This document shows positions 35,126-42,587 of a DNA stretch of 64,000 nt, piece by piece. The notes under the pieces were generated by a model. That model saw nothing but the letters and a program-made list of their open reading frames with translations, was not told where the DNA came from and searched no databases. Position 1 is the first letter of the stretch; each line of letters begins with the position of its first letter. The translations under genes and the position numbers were made by a program. This DNA is from Aquabacterium soli (GTDB taxonomy: Bacteria; Pseudomonadota; Gammaproteobacteria; Burkholderiales; Burkholderiaceae_C): the NCBI RefSeq assembly GCF_003933735.1, contig NZ_RSED01000017.1, positions 23,953 to 87,952 of the forward strand. The letters run 5' to 3'.

Positions 35126-35575
35126 CTATTCCGACGTCGTAACCTTCGCCTGGGTGGTAAACCACTTGATTTGAACGCGAGAGTTTTGAGGTTCAGGAAC
35201 CTTTACGATCCACGGCTTGCCTTTGGGAACTGGCATGGCAAATGAGCTGGAAAGAATTGAGGGCACTCGTTCGACATCGCTGTCCTGCGCTGCAGCCGCA
35301 GCGATGAGCTCTCCCTCGATGAACCCGGTGATAGCGACATGTCTGTGTTCAACGCTTGCATTTGCAACAGCAACCACAATACCGCCGCGATCCGAGGTGT
35401 AAGGCGTATTGGGTTTTCTGTCTTCCCATACATCTACTTCCGTGATTTTCAGCGCCTAGACGGACTCCTTTACGCTAGCTTTTGCAAAGATCCCAGAGCT
35501 GATAAGCGCTGCGGCTATCGAGGCCGCGGCACCAATTGCGGCTACAAGGATTGCTGCGGAAGTATTTTCAGCCAT
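35126..35575 (-). pseudogene. Membrane-anchored protein gene interrupted by an in-frame TAG
   Basis: The ATG at 35575 (AGGA 8 bases upstream) starts a frame of 39 codons with an Ala-rich membrane segment (MAENTSAAILVAAIGAAAS...). An amber TAG at 35456-35458 interrupts it, and the same frame then continues for 109 codons of protein-like sequence (KITEVDVWEDRKPN, GGIVVAVANASVEHRH, KGKPWIVKVPEP) to the stop at 35126. One base change (for example CAG to TAG) explains it. Reinitiation after the stop (AAGGAG just before it) or amber readthrough are alternatives. The family is not recognised. Base composition is lower in GC than the surroundings. Confidence 0.65.
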
Positions 35576-35872
35576 GGTGATGGTCCTGTCTTGCGGTTTT
35601 TTGGGGGCGCGGATGTCATGAATGCGCACAGCGGGCTACTGGGTAGTTTGCTATGGTGATCCTGGCTGTCAAACACCAGGCCGTATCGGTCGGTCCAGGG
35701 CCTTTCGATAGAAATATCGTGAGAATGGCAGCGGCGTAAGGCTGCTTCATTCTTGGCTTGCGTCATGGGCTTCTTGCCCCATCGTGCCCTGTTGTCTTCT
35801 CCGCTTTGATCGTGTCAATGTAAATGAAAGATTCTTTCTTGTAACTAGCCTTTCCCCCCTAGGTTCGCACCC
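35576..35872. other. Intergenic region upstream of the amber-interrupted gene
   Basis: About 300 bases of lower GC. A minus-strand frame of 74 codons (35542-35766) exists but overlaps the start of the next gene in another frame and looks unlike a protein. A TTGACA on the minus strand (35818-35813) has no good -10 partner. No repeat or RNA gene is seen. Confidence 0.4.
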
Positions 35873-35908
35873 AAAACAAAAGAGGACCGTGCCAAGGCAC
35901 AGTCCTCT
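35873..35908 (-). terminator. Terminator of the sensor-transporter-hydrolase cluster
   Basis: A 13-bp stem (35881-35893 with 35896-35908, one mismatch) and a two-base loop; on the minus strand it is followed by TTTGTTTT. It lies 37 bases after the hydrolase stop and ends the cluster that begins at 46018. Confidence 0.88.
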
Positions 35909-35945
35909 TCAACTCGATATCCTCTGTACTTGCCGTCGGCAAACC

Positions 35946-36965
35946 TCAACTCGCCAGCAACTCCCTCAACGCTTCATCCAGCACCTTGATATCCGCAGGG
36001 CTGGTCCCCGGCCCGCCCGCAAAGTGCCCCCACACCGTATCCACCACCCGCAGTTCCGCGTTCGGCATGCACTCCACCTCCAGCACGTTGTCCTCCGGCG
36101 GAAAGTACAGATCTGTAGATGCCGGCATCACGACGGCCTTGGCCTTGATGGCTCCCAGCGCAGCCTTCAGGTCACCCTTGAACACATCGTTGTTGCTGAT
36201 GTCGCCGTTCTGCCAGGTCCACAACATGGTCAACAGGTTGTTGGGATCGCGCTCCAGGAACAGCCCTTCCCAGAAGCCCACCAGAAAATCCTCCAGCGAG
36301 GCATAGCCCATGGTGTCGATGTCCAGCTTCTGGCGGTAGAAGGTCTGCGAAAAACCCCAGCCCGCATACACGCGGCCGAAGGCGCGCAGGCCTTTGTCAG
36401 GCTTGGTGTCGCCGTACCAGCCGTCCTTGAAGGCGGCGTCGGCCTGCAGCGCCGCCTTGGCGCCTTCCAGGAACACGAAGTTGTGGCGCGAGCACTTGGC
36501 CGATCCCTGGAAGGGCAGGATGCGCTCGACCATGTCGGGGTACAGGCAGCCCCAGTGGTAGGTCTGTAGCGCGCCCATCGACCAGCCCGTCACCAGCTTG
36601 ATCTTGGTGATGCCGAATTTCTCGGTTACCAGGCGGTGCTGCACGCGCACGTTGTCGTAGGCCGTGATGTTCGGGAAGCGCGAGGCGTTGTAGGGCGCAG
36701 CCGTGTTGCTGGGGGAGGTCGACAGGCCATTGCCCAGCATGTTGGGGATGATGATGAAGTACTCCTCCGGGTCCAGCGCCATGCCCGGGCCGATCAGCCA
36801 TTCGTTCTCGTAGTGCTGGCCCGAGTACCACGTCGGGTAGATGATCACGTTGTCCTTGGCCTCGTTGAGCTTGCCGTAGGTCTTGTAGGCCAGTTGGCAG
36901 TTGCGCAGCGTCTTCTGGCTTTGCAGCACCACGTCGCCGAGTTCGTAGATGTCGTAGTCTTTCAT
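35946..36965 (-). CDS. Alpha/beta hydrolase, MetX (homoserine acetyltransferase)-like
   Basis: A 339-residue alpha/beta-hydrolase-fold protein. The N-terminal AYKTYGKLNEAKDNVIIYPTW resembles homoserine O-acyltransferases, the nucleophile elbow is GWSMGA, and Asp (PASTDLYFPPEDN) and His (VWGHFAGGPG) complete a triad. Neighbours make methionine synthesis unlikely: it is the last gene of an ABC-import cluster, so it more likely hydrolyses or transacylates the imported compound. AGGAG lies 7 bases before the ATG. A terminator follows. Confidence 0.86.
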   Translation of the reverse strand: MKDYDIYELGDVVLQSQKTLRNCQLAYKTYGKLNEAKDNVIIYPTWYSGQHYENEWLIGPGMALDPEEYFIIIPNMLGNGLSTSPSNTAAPYNASRFPNITAYDNVRVQHRLVTEKFGITKIKLVTGWSMGALQTYHWGCLYPDMVERILPFQGSAKCSRHNFVFLEGAKAALQADAAFKDGWYGDTKPDKGLRAFGRVYAGWGFSQTFYRQKLDIDTMGYASLEDFLVGFWEGLFLERDPNNLLTMLWTWQNGDISNNDVFKGDLKAALGAIKAKAVVMPASTDLYFPPEDNVLEVECMPNAELRVVDTVWGHFAGGPGTSPADIKVLDEALRELLAS

Positions 36966-37013
36966 CGCGAGGCTCCTGTTGCGGGAAAAGGTCTGAAGGG
37001 GTTCTGGGATGGA

Positions 37014-38201
37014 TCAAGCCGCGAGGCGGTGCGCTTCACTGGTGGCCCAGCGGCACACGACGCGCTGGCCCACCTGCACGGGTTGCTCGAAGAAGGCGCG
37101 TTCTTCCACATAGGCCACGCAGGGCGGGGTGCCGGGCTCGTCGAGTGCCAGCGTCACCTTCATGTAGATGCCCTGGTACTCCAGCTCGCGCACGGTGCCG
37201 GCCACGGCGTTGATGCCGGGCGAGCCGGCCTCGCTGTGCGGCATCACGCTCAGGCGATCACGCCGCACGGCGAAGGCCACGGTGCTGCCAGGCGCGGCGG
37301 GCGGCGCGTCGGATTCAGGCACCAGGAAGGTGGCGCCCTGTGGGCTGCGCAGGGCCACGGCACCGGGCACCTCGCTGCCGGCGATCACTTCGCCGCGCAG
37401 CACGTTCTGGCCGCCGATGAAGCTGGCCACGTACTCGGTGCGTGGCAAGGCGTAGATGTCGCGTGGGCTGGCCGACTGGGCAATGCGGCCCTTTTCCATC
37501 ACCACCACCTGGTCGGCCACGGCGATGGCTTCGAGCTGCGTGTGCGTCACGTGGATGAAGGTGATGCCCAGCGCGCGCTGCATGCCGCGCAGCTCGCCGC
37601 GCATTTGCAGGCGCAGGAACTCGTCCAGCGCCGACAGCGGCTCGTCCAGCAGCAGCACCTTGGGCTTGAGGATGATGGCGCGGGCCAGTGCCACGCGCTG
37701 CTGCTGCCCGCCCGACAGCTGCGAAGGCAGGCGTCCGGCCAGCGCACCCAGCTGCACCTGCTCGATCACCTTGTCGGCCTCGTACAGGCGCGTCCTCTTG
37801 TCGACGCCGCGGGCACGCAGCGAGAAGGCCACGTTCTCGCGCACCGTGAGGTGGGGGAACAGCGCGTAGTTCTGGAACATCATGGCCGTGCCCCGCTCAC
37901 GCGGTGACTGGCCCAGCACGTTGGCGCCGTCGATCAGGATGGCGCCTTCGCTGGGTGTCTCGTGCGCGGCGATCATGCGCAGCATCGTGGTCTTGCCGCA
38001 GCCACTGGGGCCCAGCAGGCAGCAGTAGGTGCCGGCCTCGATGCGCAGGTCGATGCTGTCGACCGCGATGTTGCCATCGGCATAGCGCTTGGTCAGCCCG
38101 GCCAGCACGATGCCACCGGTGGCGGGCGTCGTGTGGGTGGAGGCCACGGGCGTGGTGGCCGGTGTGGGCGGCGTGTGGGCGGAGATGTCTTCGATGATCA
38201 T
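37014..38201 (-). CDS. ABC transporter ATP-binding protein, PotA-like
   Basis: A 395-residue ATPase that powers the importer of this cluster. The first 28 or so residues are a Thr/Pro-rich extension. It has Walker A GPSGCGKTT, signature LSGGQQQR, Walker B VLLLDEP and the switch His in HVTHTQLEA. The C-terminal TOBE regulatory domain (about 285-390) is typical of polyamine/iron/opine-type ATPases. It sits between the two-permease block and the hydrolase gene. Confidence 0.93.
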   Translation of the reverse strand: MIIEDISAHTPPTPATTPVASTHTTPATGGIVLAGLTKRYADGNIAVDSIDLRIEAGTYCCLLGPSGCGKTTMLRMIAAHETPSEGAILIDGANVLGQSPRERGTAMMFQNYALFPHLTVRENVAFSLRARGVDKRTRLYEADKVIEQVQLGALAGRLPSQLSGGQQQRVALARAIILKPKVLLLDEPLSALDEFLRLQMRGELRGMQRALGITFIHVTHTQLEAIAVADQVVVMEKGRIAQSASPRDIYALPRTEYVASFIGGQNVLRGEVIAGSEVPGAVALRSPQGATFLVPESDAPPAAPGSTVAFAVRRDRLSVMPHSEAGSPGINAVAGTVRELEYQGIYMKVTLALDEPGTPPCVAYVEERAFFEQPVQVGQRVVCRWATSEAHRLAA

Positions 38202-38239
38202 GCGGGTCTCGCGTCGTGAGGGCTTGAGATCAGTGGGGG

Positions 38240-39148
38240 TCAATGGCCGTGGTGTCCGCCACCGCCGGCGTTGCGGCGGTGCTGGATCAGCGCGATGGCG
38301 CCCAGGGCCAGGCCGATGATCAGGAAGGAGATGCCGGTGGTGACCGTGCCCAGCGCGTAGATCGAGGGCGAGGTCACGTTCTGCGTCATGCTCCAGATCT
38401 CGATGGGCACGGTATTGCTGGGGCCGGTGGTCTGCAGGGTGCGTGCGAACTCGTCGTACGACAAGGTGAAGCCGAACAGCGCGATGGCGATGATCCCGGG
38501 CAGCAGGATGGGCAGCACCACCATGCGCAGGGTCTGGGCCGGCGTGGCGCCCAAGTCGCGGGCGGCTTCTTCGTACGCGGGGTTGAAGCGACCGAACACG
38601 GCGAAGGTGATCAGCACGCCGAAGGGCAGCGTCCATGACAGCTGCGAGCCCAGGGCCGAGCTGTACCAGTTGGTGGGCCAGCCGAACAGGTTGAACATCA
38701 GGCCGATGCCGATGCCCAGGATGTAGCCGGGCGCCGTGAGCGCGATGATCACCGCGTAGAAGATGGCGCTGCTGCCCTTGACCTGCTTGCGAAATCCCAG
38801 GCCCGCCGCCACCGAGAACACCACCGTGACGATGGTGACGATGAGTGCCAGCGGAATGGAGCGCTGCACGGCGCCGGCGATATCGCCCGTGCTGCCCTCC
38901 CACAGTTGGTGGAACCAGTACAGGCTCACGCCCCGCATGGGAAATGACAGTGCGCCTTGTGGTCCCTGGAAGGACAGCACGTACATGCACAGCATGGGGC
39001 TGTAGAGAAACAGCGCGTAGGCGCTGAAGACAGCGGCCAGGGCATAGAAGGTCCAGGGGCGGCGGTCGGCGTCGGCGCGGCGTGCGGCGCGCAGCATGGC
39101 GCGGGTGGGGGTGTCGGGGGTGGGGGCGGGGGCGCCAGGGGTGCTCAT
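38240..39148 (-). CDS. ABC transporter permease, PotC-like
   Basis: A 302-residue inner-membrane permease with about six membrane segments and the EAA loop (YEEAARDLGATPAQTLRMVVLPILLPG) that contacts the ATPase. It is homologous to PotC of spermidine/putrescine importers. It follows the first permease gene by 33 bases and precedes the ATPase gene by 38. Confidence 0.93.
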   Translation of the reverse strand: MSTPGAPAPTPDTPTRAMLRAARRADADRRPWTFYALAAVFSAYALFLYSPMLCMYVLSFQGPQGALSFPMRGVSLYWFHQLWEGSTGDIAGAVQRSIPLALIVTIVTVVFSVAAGLGFRKQVKGSSAIFYAVIIALTAPGYILGIGIGLMFNLFGWPTNWYSSALGSQLSWTLPFGVLITFAVFGRFNPAYEEAARDLGATPAQTLRMVVLPILLPGIIAIALFGFTLSYDEFARTLQTTGPSNTVPIEIWSMTQNVTSPSIYALGTVTTGISFLIIGLALGAIALIQHRRNAGGGGHHGH

Positions 39149-39181
39149 GGGGTGTCCTTGGTGATGTCGAGATGGCGCTGC

Positions 39182-40042
39182 TCAGCGTGTCTGCACCAGC
39201 TCCTTGCGCACATCGATGAACCGGCCGGCCAGGGCCACCAGGGCGGTCAGCACCACCAGCAACACGACGGCGCTGGCACTGGCCTGCGGGAAGAGCAGGG
39301 TCGACACGCTGTCGTACATGGCCGAGACCACCGAGGCCGAACCTCCGCCGCTCATCACCTTGACGACGTAGAAGTCGCCCATGACCAGTGTGATCACGAA
39401 GATGGATCCCAGTGCGATGCCCGATCTGCACAGGGGCAGCACCACCTGCAGCATCGTCTCCAGCCGGCCGGCACCGGCGTCGCGCGCCGCCTCGAACAGG
39501 CTCCGATCGATGCGGCTCATCGCGTTGAAGATGGGCACGATCATGAAGATGGTGAACAGATGCACGTAGGCCAGCACCACCGCGAAATCCGAATACAGCA
39601 GCACGCGCAAGGGCTCGTCGATCACGCCCACGGCCATCAGCGTGTCATTGACCACGCCGTGCTGTCCCAGCATGGGCAGCCACGAGATCATGCGGATCAC
39701 GTTGGATGTCCAGAAAGGCACGGTGCATACCAGGAACAGGCCGATGGCTACCGTTCGATTGCGCACGTGAAAAACCAGGAAGTACGCGATGAAAAATCCC
39801 AGCACCAGCGTGATCGCCCAGGTCAGCACGGCGAACTTGGCCATCTTCAGATACAGCTGCACCGTGAGGCCACTGGTCAGCACGTTGCGGTAGTTATCGA
39901 AGCTGAACGCAGGTGTGATGTCGAAGCCGTCGGACTGGAAGAAGCTGACGATGAAGACGAACATCAGCGGCGCTGCCACGAACAGCAGCAACACCAGTGA
40001 CAGCGGTGCCAGTTGCAGATAAGGCTTGAAACGGTCGAGCAT
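39182..40042 (-). CDS. ABC transporter permease, PotB-like
   Basis: A 286-residue inner-membrane permease with about six membrane segments and an EAA loop (LFEAARDAGAGRLETMLQVVLPLCRSG). It pairs with the PotC-like gene. I chose the ATG at 40042; a TTG ten codons upstream is possible but less likely. Confidence 0.92.
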   Translation of the reverse strand: MLDRFKPYLQLAPLSLVLLLFVAAPLMFVFIVSFFQSDGFDITPAFSFDNYRNVLTSGLTVQLYLKMAKFAVLTWAITLVLGFFIAYFLVFHVRNRTVAIGLFLVCTVPFWTSNVIRMISWLPMLGQHGVVNDTLMAVGVIDEPLRVLLYSDFAVVLAYVHLFTIFMIVPIFNAMSRIDRSLFEAARDAGAGRLETMLQVVLPLCRSGIALGSIFVITLVMGDFYVVKVMSGGGSASVVSAMYDSVSTLLFPQASASAVVLLVVLTALVALAGRFIDVRKELVQTR

Positions 40043-40141
40043 GGGCGAGCCCCGCGTGTGCGTTGCGGTCAAAAGGAAGGGGAGGGCGGGGCGGCGTGTC
40101 CTTGGGATGGGGCGCCGCCCCGGTTCAGGTGCCTGTCGGGA

Positions 40142-41515
40142 TCAGGCAGCCTTGAACTCGTTCCAGCGCTGGACCATGTACTGGTTCTCGTCCATCACCG
40201 TGTTCCAGCAGGCGATGTTGGAGAAGCGCTGCGCCAGCGAGCCGCCGTCGCGCACCGAGCCCGGTTGCGCGATGGCGATGCCGTGCGAGCTCTTGATGAC
40301 CTCGGCGGCGGGCTGGCCCATGTACCAGTAGTTGAACTCGGCCGGCGTCATGTGTTTTTGCGCGGTGCGGGGCACGGGGCTGTAGTAGCCGTGGCGGGCC
40401 ACGTAGGCGCCCTGCCAGCCGGAGTAGTACCAGTTCAGGTATTCATAGGCGGCATCGAGCTTCTTGCCGCTCAGGTGCTTCATCAGGCCCATGCCGTTGC
40501 ACCAGCCGCGGTAGCCTTCCTTGCCATTGGGCTTGATGCCCACGGGCGCATAGATGCAGGGCATGCCCTTTTCCAGCACGGCGGTCACGGCGGGCGACCA
40601 CATCGACTGGATGAACACCTCGCCGCTGGCCATCAGCTCGACCGATTGCTCGAAGGTGCTCCACGAGGCGCGGAAGTGGCCCTGCTTCTTGAGCTCGATC
40701 AGCGCGGCGATCGTGGTGTCGATCTCCTTGCGCGTCATGTTGCCCTTGTTGCCGTAGACCAGGTCGCCGCGAGATTCCAGCGCCTGGGCCGCGTCCATGA
40801 TGCCGATGTTGGGGATGTCGAGGATGGCTGCGCGGCCCTTGAACTTCGGGTCGATCAGGTCCTTCCACTCGGTCACCTCACGGCCGACCTTGTCGGGGCG
40901 GTAGCCCAGCGAGTCGGCGTTGAAAACCTGGGGCAGGAAGGTCAGCCACTGCTGGCGGCCTTCGAGGATCTTGCTGGCCTTCTGGCCATCGGTGTACATC
41001 ACCTCATACGGCGAGATGCCCTGGCGCGAGATCTTGCGGCCCTCGTACACGCCGGTGGTGAAGATGGGCAGGATGCCGTCGAACTCCTTGATCTTCTTGG
41101 AGTCGATGCCCTGGATGATGCCGCGCGCCATGGCCACCTTGACCTGCCAGCCTTCCATGTCGGCGATGTCCACGCTGTTGGGCTGCGTGACGAAGCGGGT
41201 GATGGAGGCCGAGGTGTCCAGGTTCTGGGTCTGCACCTTGAAGCCCAGGTCCTTGGAGGCCTGCTCTGCGATGGCCCGCTGCACCGCATAGGACACGCCG
41301 ATGTGGCGCAGTGTGATGTCCTTGATCTCGCGCTTCATGATCTGCGGGAAGCCGGCAAGGGGCGTGGCTGCGAGGGCCGCACCGGCTGCCGCCACCTTGA
41401 GCAGGCCGCGGCGCGAGGTGTCGATGGCGGTCTCGATGGATGTGTCCTGTGCGGTGCCTTCAACGGCTGCAATGGTGGACGTTGTGGACGTGGGTGGCTG
41501 CTTGTCGTCGCTCAT
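40142..41515 (-). CDS. Tat-exported ABC substrate-binding protein, PotD-like
   Basis: A 457-residue extracytoplasmic solute-binding protein of the type 2 fold. The N terminus has a twin-arginine signal (TSRRGLLKVAAAGAALAATPLAG, residues about 33-55) after an unusually long polar leader. The body resembles PotD/spermidine-type binding proteins (TRFVTQPNSVDIADMEGW, WSPAVTAVLEKGMPCIYAPV). The Tat route suggests folding before export. The ligand is unknown; the neighbouring NCS1-linked kinase hints at a nucleobase, allantoin, hydantoin or amide compound, which is inference. Confidence 0.9.
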   Translation of the reverse strand: MSDDKQPPTSTTSTIAAVEGTAQDTSIETAIDTSRRGLLKVAAAGAALAATPLAGFPQIMKREIKDITLRHIGVSYAVQRAIAEQASKDLGFKVQTQNLDTSASITRFVTQPNSVDIADMEGWQVKVAMARGIIQGIDSKKIKEFDGILPIFTTGVYEGRKISRQGISPYEVMYTDGQKASKILEGRQQWLTFLPQVFNADSLGYRPDKVGREVTEWKDLIDPKFKGRAAILDIPNIGIMDAAQALESRGDLVYGNKGNMTRKEIDTTIAALIELKKQGHFRASWSTFEQSVELMASGEVFIQSMWSPAVTAVLEKGMPCIYAPVGIKPNGKEGYRGWCNGMGLMKHLSGKKLDAAYEYLNWYYSGWQGAYVARHGYYSPVPRTAQKHMTPAEFNYWYMGQPAAEVIKSSHGIAIAQPGSVRDGGSLAQRFSNIACWNTVMDENQYMVQRWNEFKAA

Positions 41516-41619
41516 GGGATGGTGCTCCTGGGGCCTTGGCGCTTGGTGCGGAACCGCTCCGAACCGTTGGATCCAGTGTCTGGCGATGCCAGGGTTCGCT
41601 CAATACGCTGGATCGCGAA

Positions 41620-41637
41620 CGCGTAGTGACCGCGTAG
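41620..41637 (-). promoter_or_regulatory. Direct heptamer repeat, candidate response-regulator site
   Basis: On the minus strand CTACGCG occurs twice (41637-41631 and 41626-41620), 11 bases start to start, about one helical turn. It lies between the LuxR-type regulator gene and the binding-protein gene, 105 bases before the latter's ATG. NarL/LuxR-type regulators often bind heptamers like this. No clear -35/-10 pair was seen. Confidence 0.45.
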
Positions 41638-41654
41638 ATGCGCAGGCACTTTCT

Positions 41655-42587
41655 TCACGGCGCATCGAAGGCGCGGTTGAGCACCAGCGATGCGGCGGCC
41701 GTGCGTGTCTCCACGTGAAGCTTGGCGAAGACGTGCTGCAGGTGTTTGTCCACCGTGCGCGGACTCATGCCCAGGATGTTGCCCACGTCGCGGTTGGTCT
41801 TGCCCAGGGCCACCCAGTGCAGCACCTCGGCCTCCCGCGTGGTCAGGCCGAAAGCCTGGGCCAGCACGGCGGGTTCGGGCACGCTGGCATGGCGCCGCAC
41901 CAGCAGCGTCAGGGCCAGGGCATCGCCGGCCAGGCGCGACAGGCTCAGGTGGCTGCCTTCCACCATCAGCCGCAGGCTTTCACCCGCATGCGCGTCGGTG
42001 CGGCCCTGCAGCCAGTCCACCACGTGGGCCGGCAGGCGGGCTTCGTCGCCCAGGCAGCTGTGCAGCCAGTCGCGTGCAGAGGGCGACAGCCAGCGCACAT
42101 GGCCATCGAGCGTGGTCGACAGCATCGCGTGGCCGGTGGCGTCCACCGCCTGCTGCGCATGCACGGCCAGGCGCGCATTGCGCAGGTGCGTCGCAATGCG
42201 CGCCAGCAGCGACGAGGTCTCGATGGGCTTGGTCACATAGTCCACGCCTCCGGCGCGAAAGCCCTCGACGATGTGGTCCGCATCGGTCAGCCCCGTCATG
42301 AAGACCACGGGGATGTGCGCGCTCAGCGGGTCGGCCTTCATGCGGCGGCAGGTCTCGAAGCCGTCCATCTCGGGCATCACGGCATCCAGCAGCACCACGT
42401 CGGGCCGCAGGCGTGCCACACGGGCCAGCGCGGTGGGGCCGTCGGTGGCCACCAGCACGCGGTAGCCGGCCTGGTCCAGGGCCTCGTGCAGCATGGCCAG
42501 GTTCTCGGGCGCGTCGTCCACGATCAACACCAGGGCGGTCTGGTCGGTGGCCGGGCGTGGCAGCACGGGGGTGTCGGTCGCGATCAT
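41655..42587 (-). CDS. LuxR/NarL-type response regulator
   Basis: A 310-residue regulator. The receiver domain (about 18-135) has the acidic pair DD in LIVDDAPEN, phospho-acceptor Asp68 in VVLLDAVMPEMDG and Lys in TKPIE. A linker of about 100 residues follows, longer than in NarL. The C-terminal LuxR helix-turn-helix (about 245-305) includes LTTREAEVLHWVALGKTNRDVG and SPRTVDKHLQHVFAKL. Its ATG overlaps the kinase stop (ATGA). It probably activates the downstream transporter genes. Confidence 0.92.
   Translation of the reverse strand: MIATDTPVLPRPATDQTALVLIVDDAPENLAMLHEALDQAGYRVLVATDGPTALARVARLRPDVVLLDAVMPEMDGFETCRRMKADPLSAHIPVVFMTGLTDADHIVEGFRAGGVDYVTKPIETSSLLARIATHLRNARLAVHAQQAVDATGHAMLSTTLDGHVRWLSPSARDWLHSCLGDEARLPAHVVDWLQGRTDAHAGESLRLMVEGSHLSLSRLAGDALALTLLVRRHASVPEPAVLAQAFGLTTREAEVLHWVALGKTNRDVGNILGMSPRTVDKHLQHVFAKLHVETRTAAASLVLNRAFDAP

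Noticed and set aside
35542..35766. 74-codon minus-strand frame
   Set aside because: It overlaps the start of the amber-interrupted gene in a different frame, lacks a good ribosome site and is not protein-like.
37014..39431. An 805-codon frame spanning the ABC ATPase and the gene upstream
   Set aside because: Only the part from 38201 onward is the ATPase; the rest is the PotC-like permease gene read in another frame.
41580..41605. TGGCATCGCC as a possible sigma-54 promoter before the binding-protein gene
   Set aside because: The -24/-12 spacing and the TTGC element do not fit, and the regulator is LuxR-type, which does not work with sigma-54.
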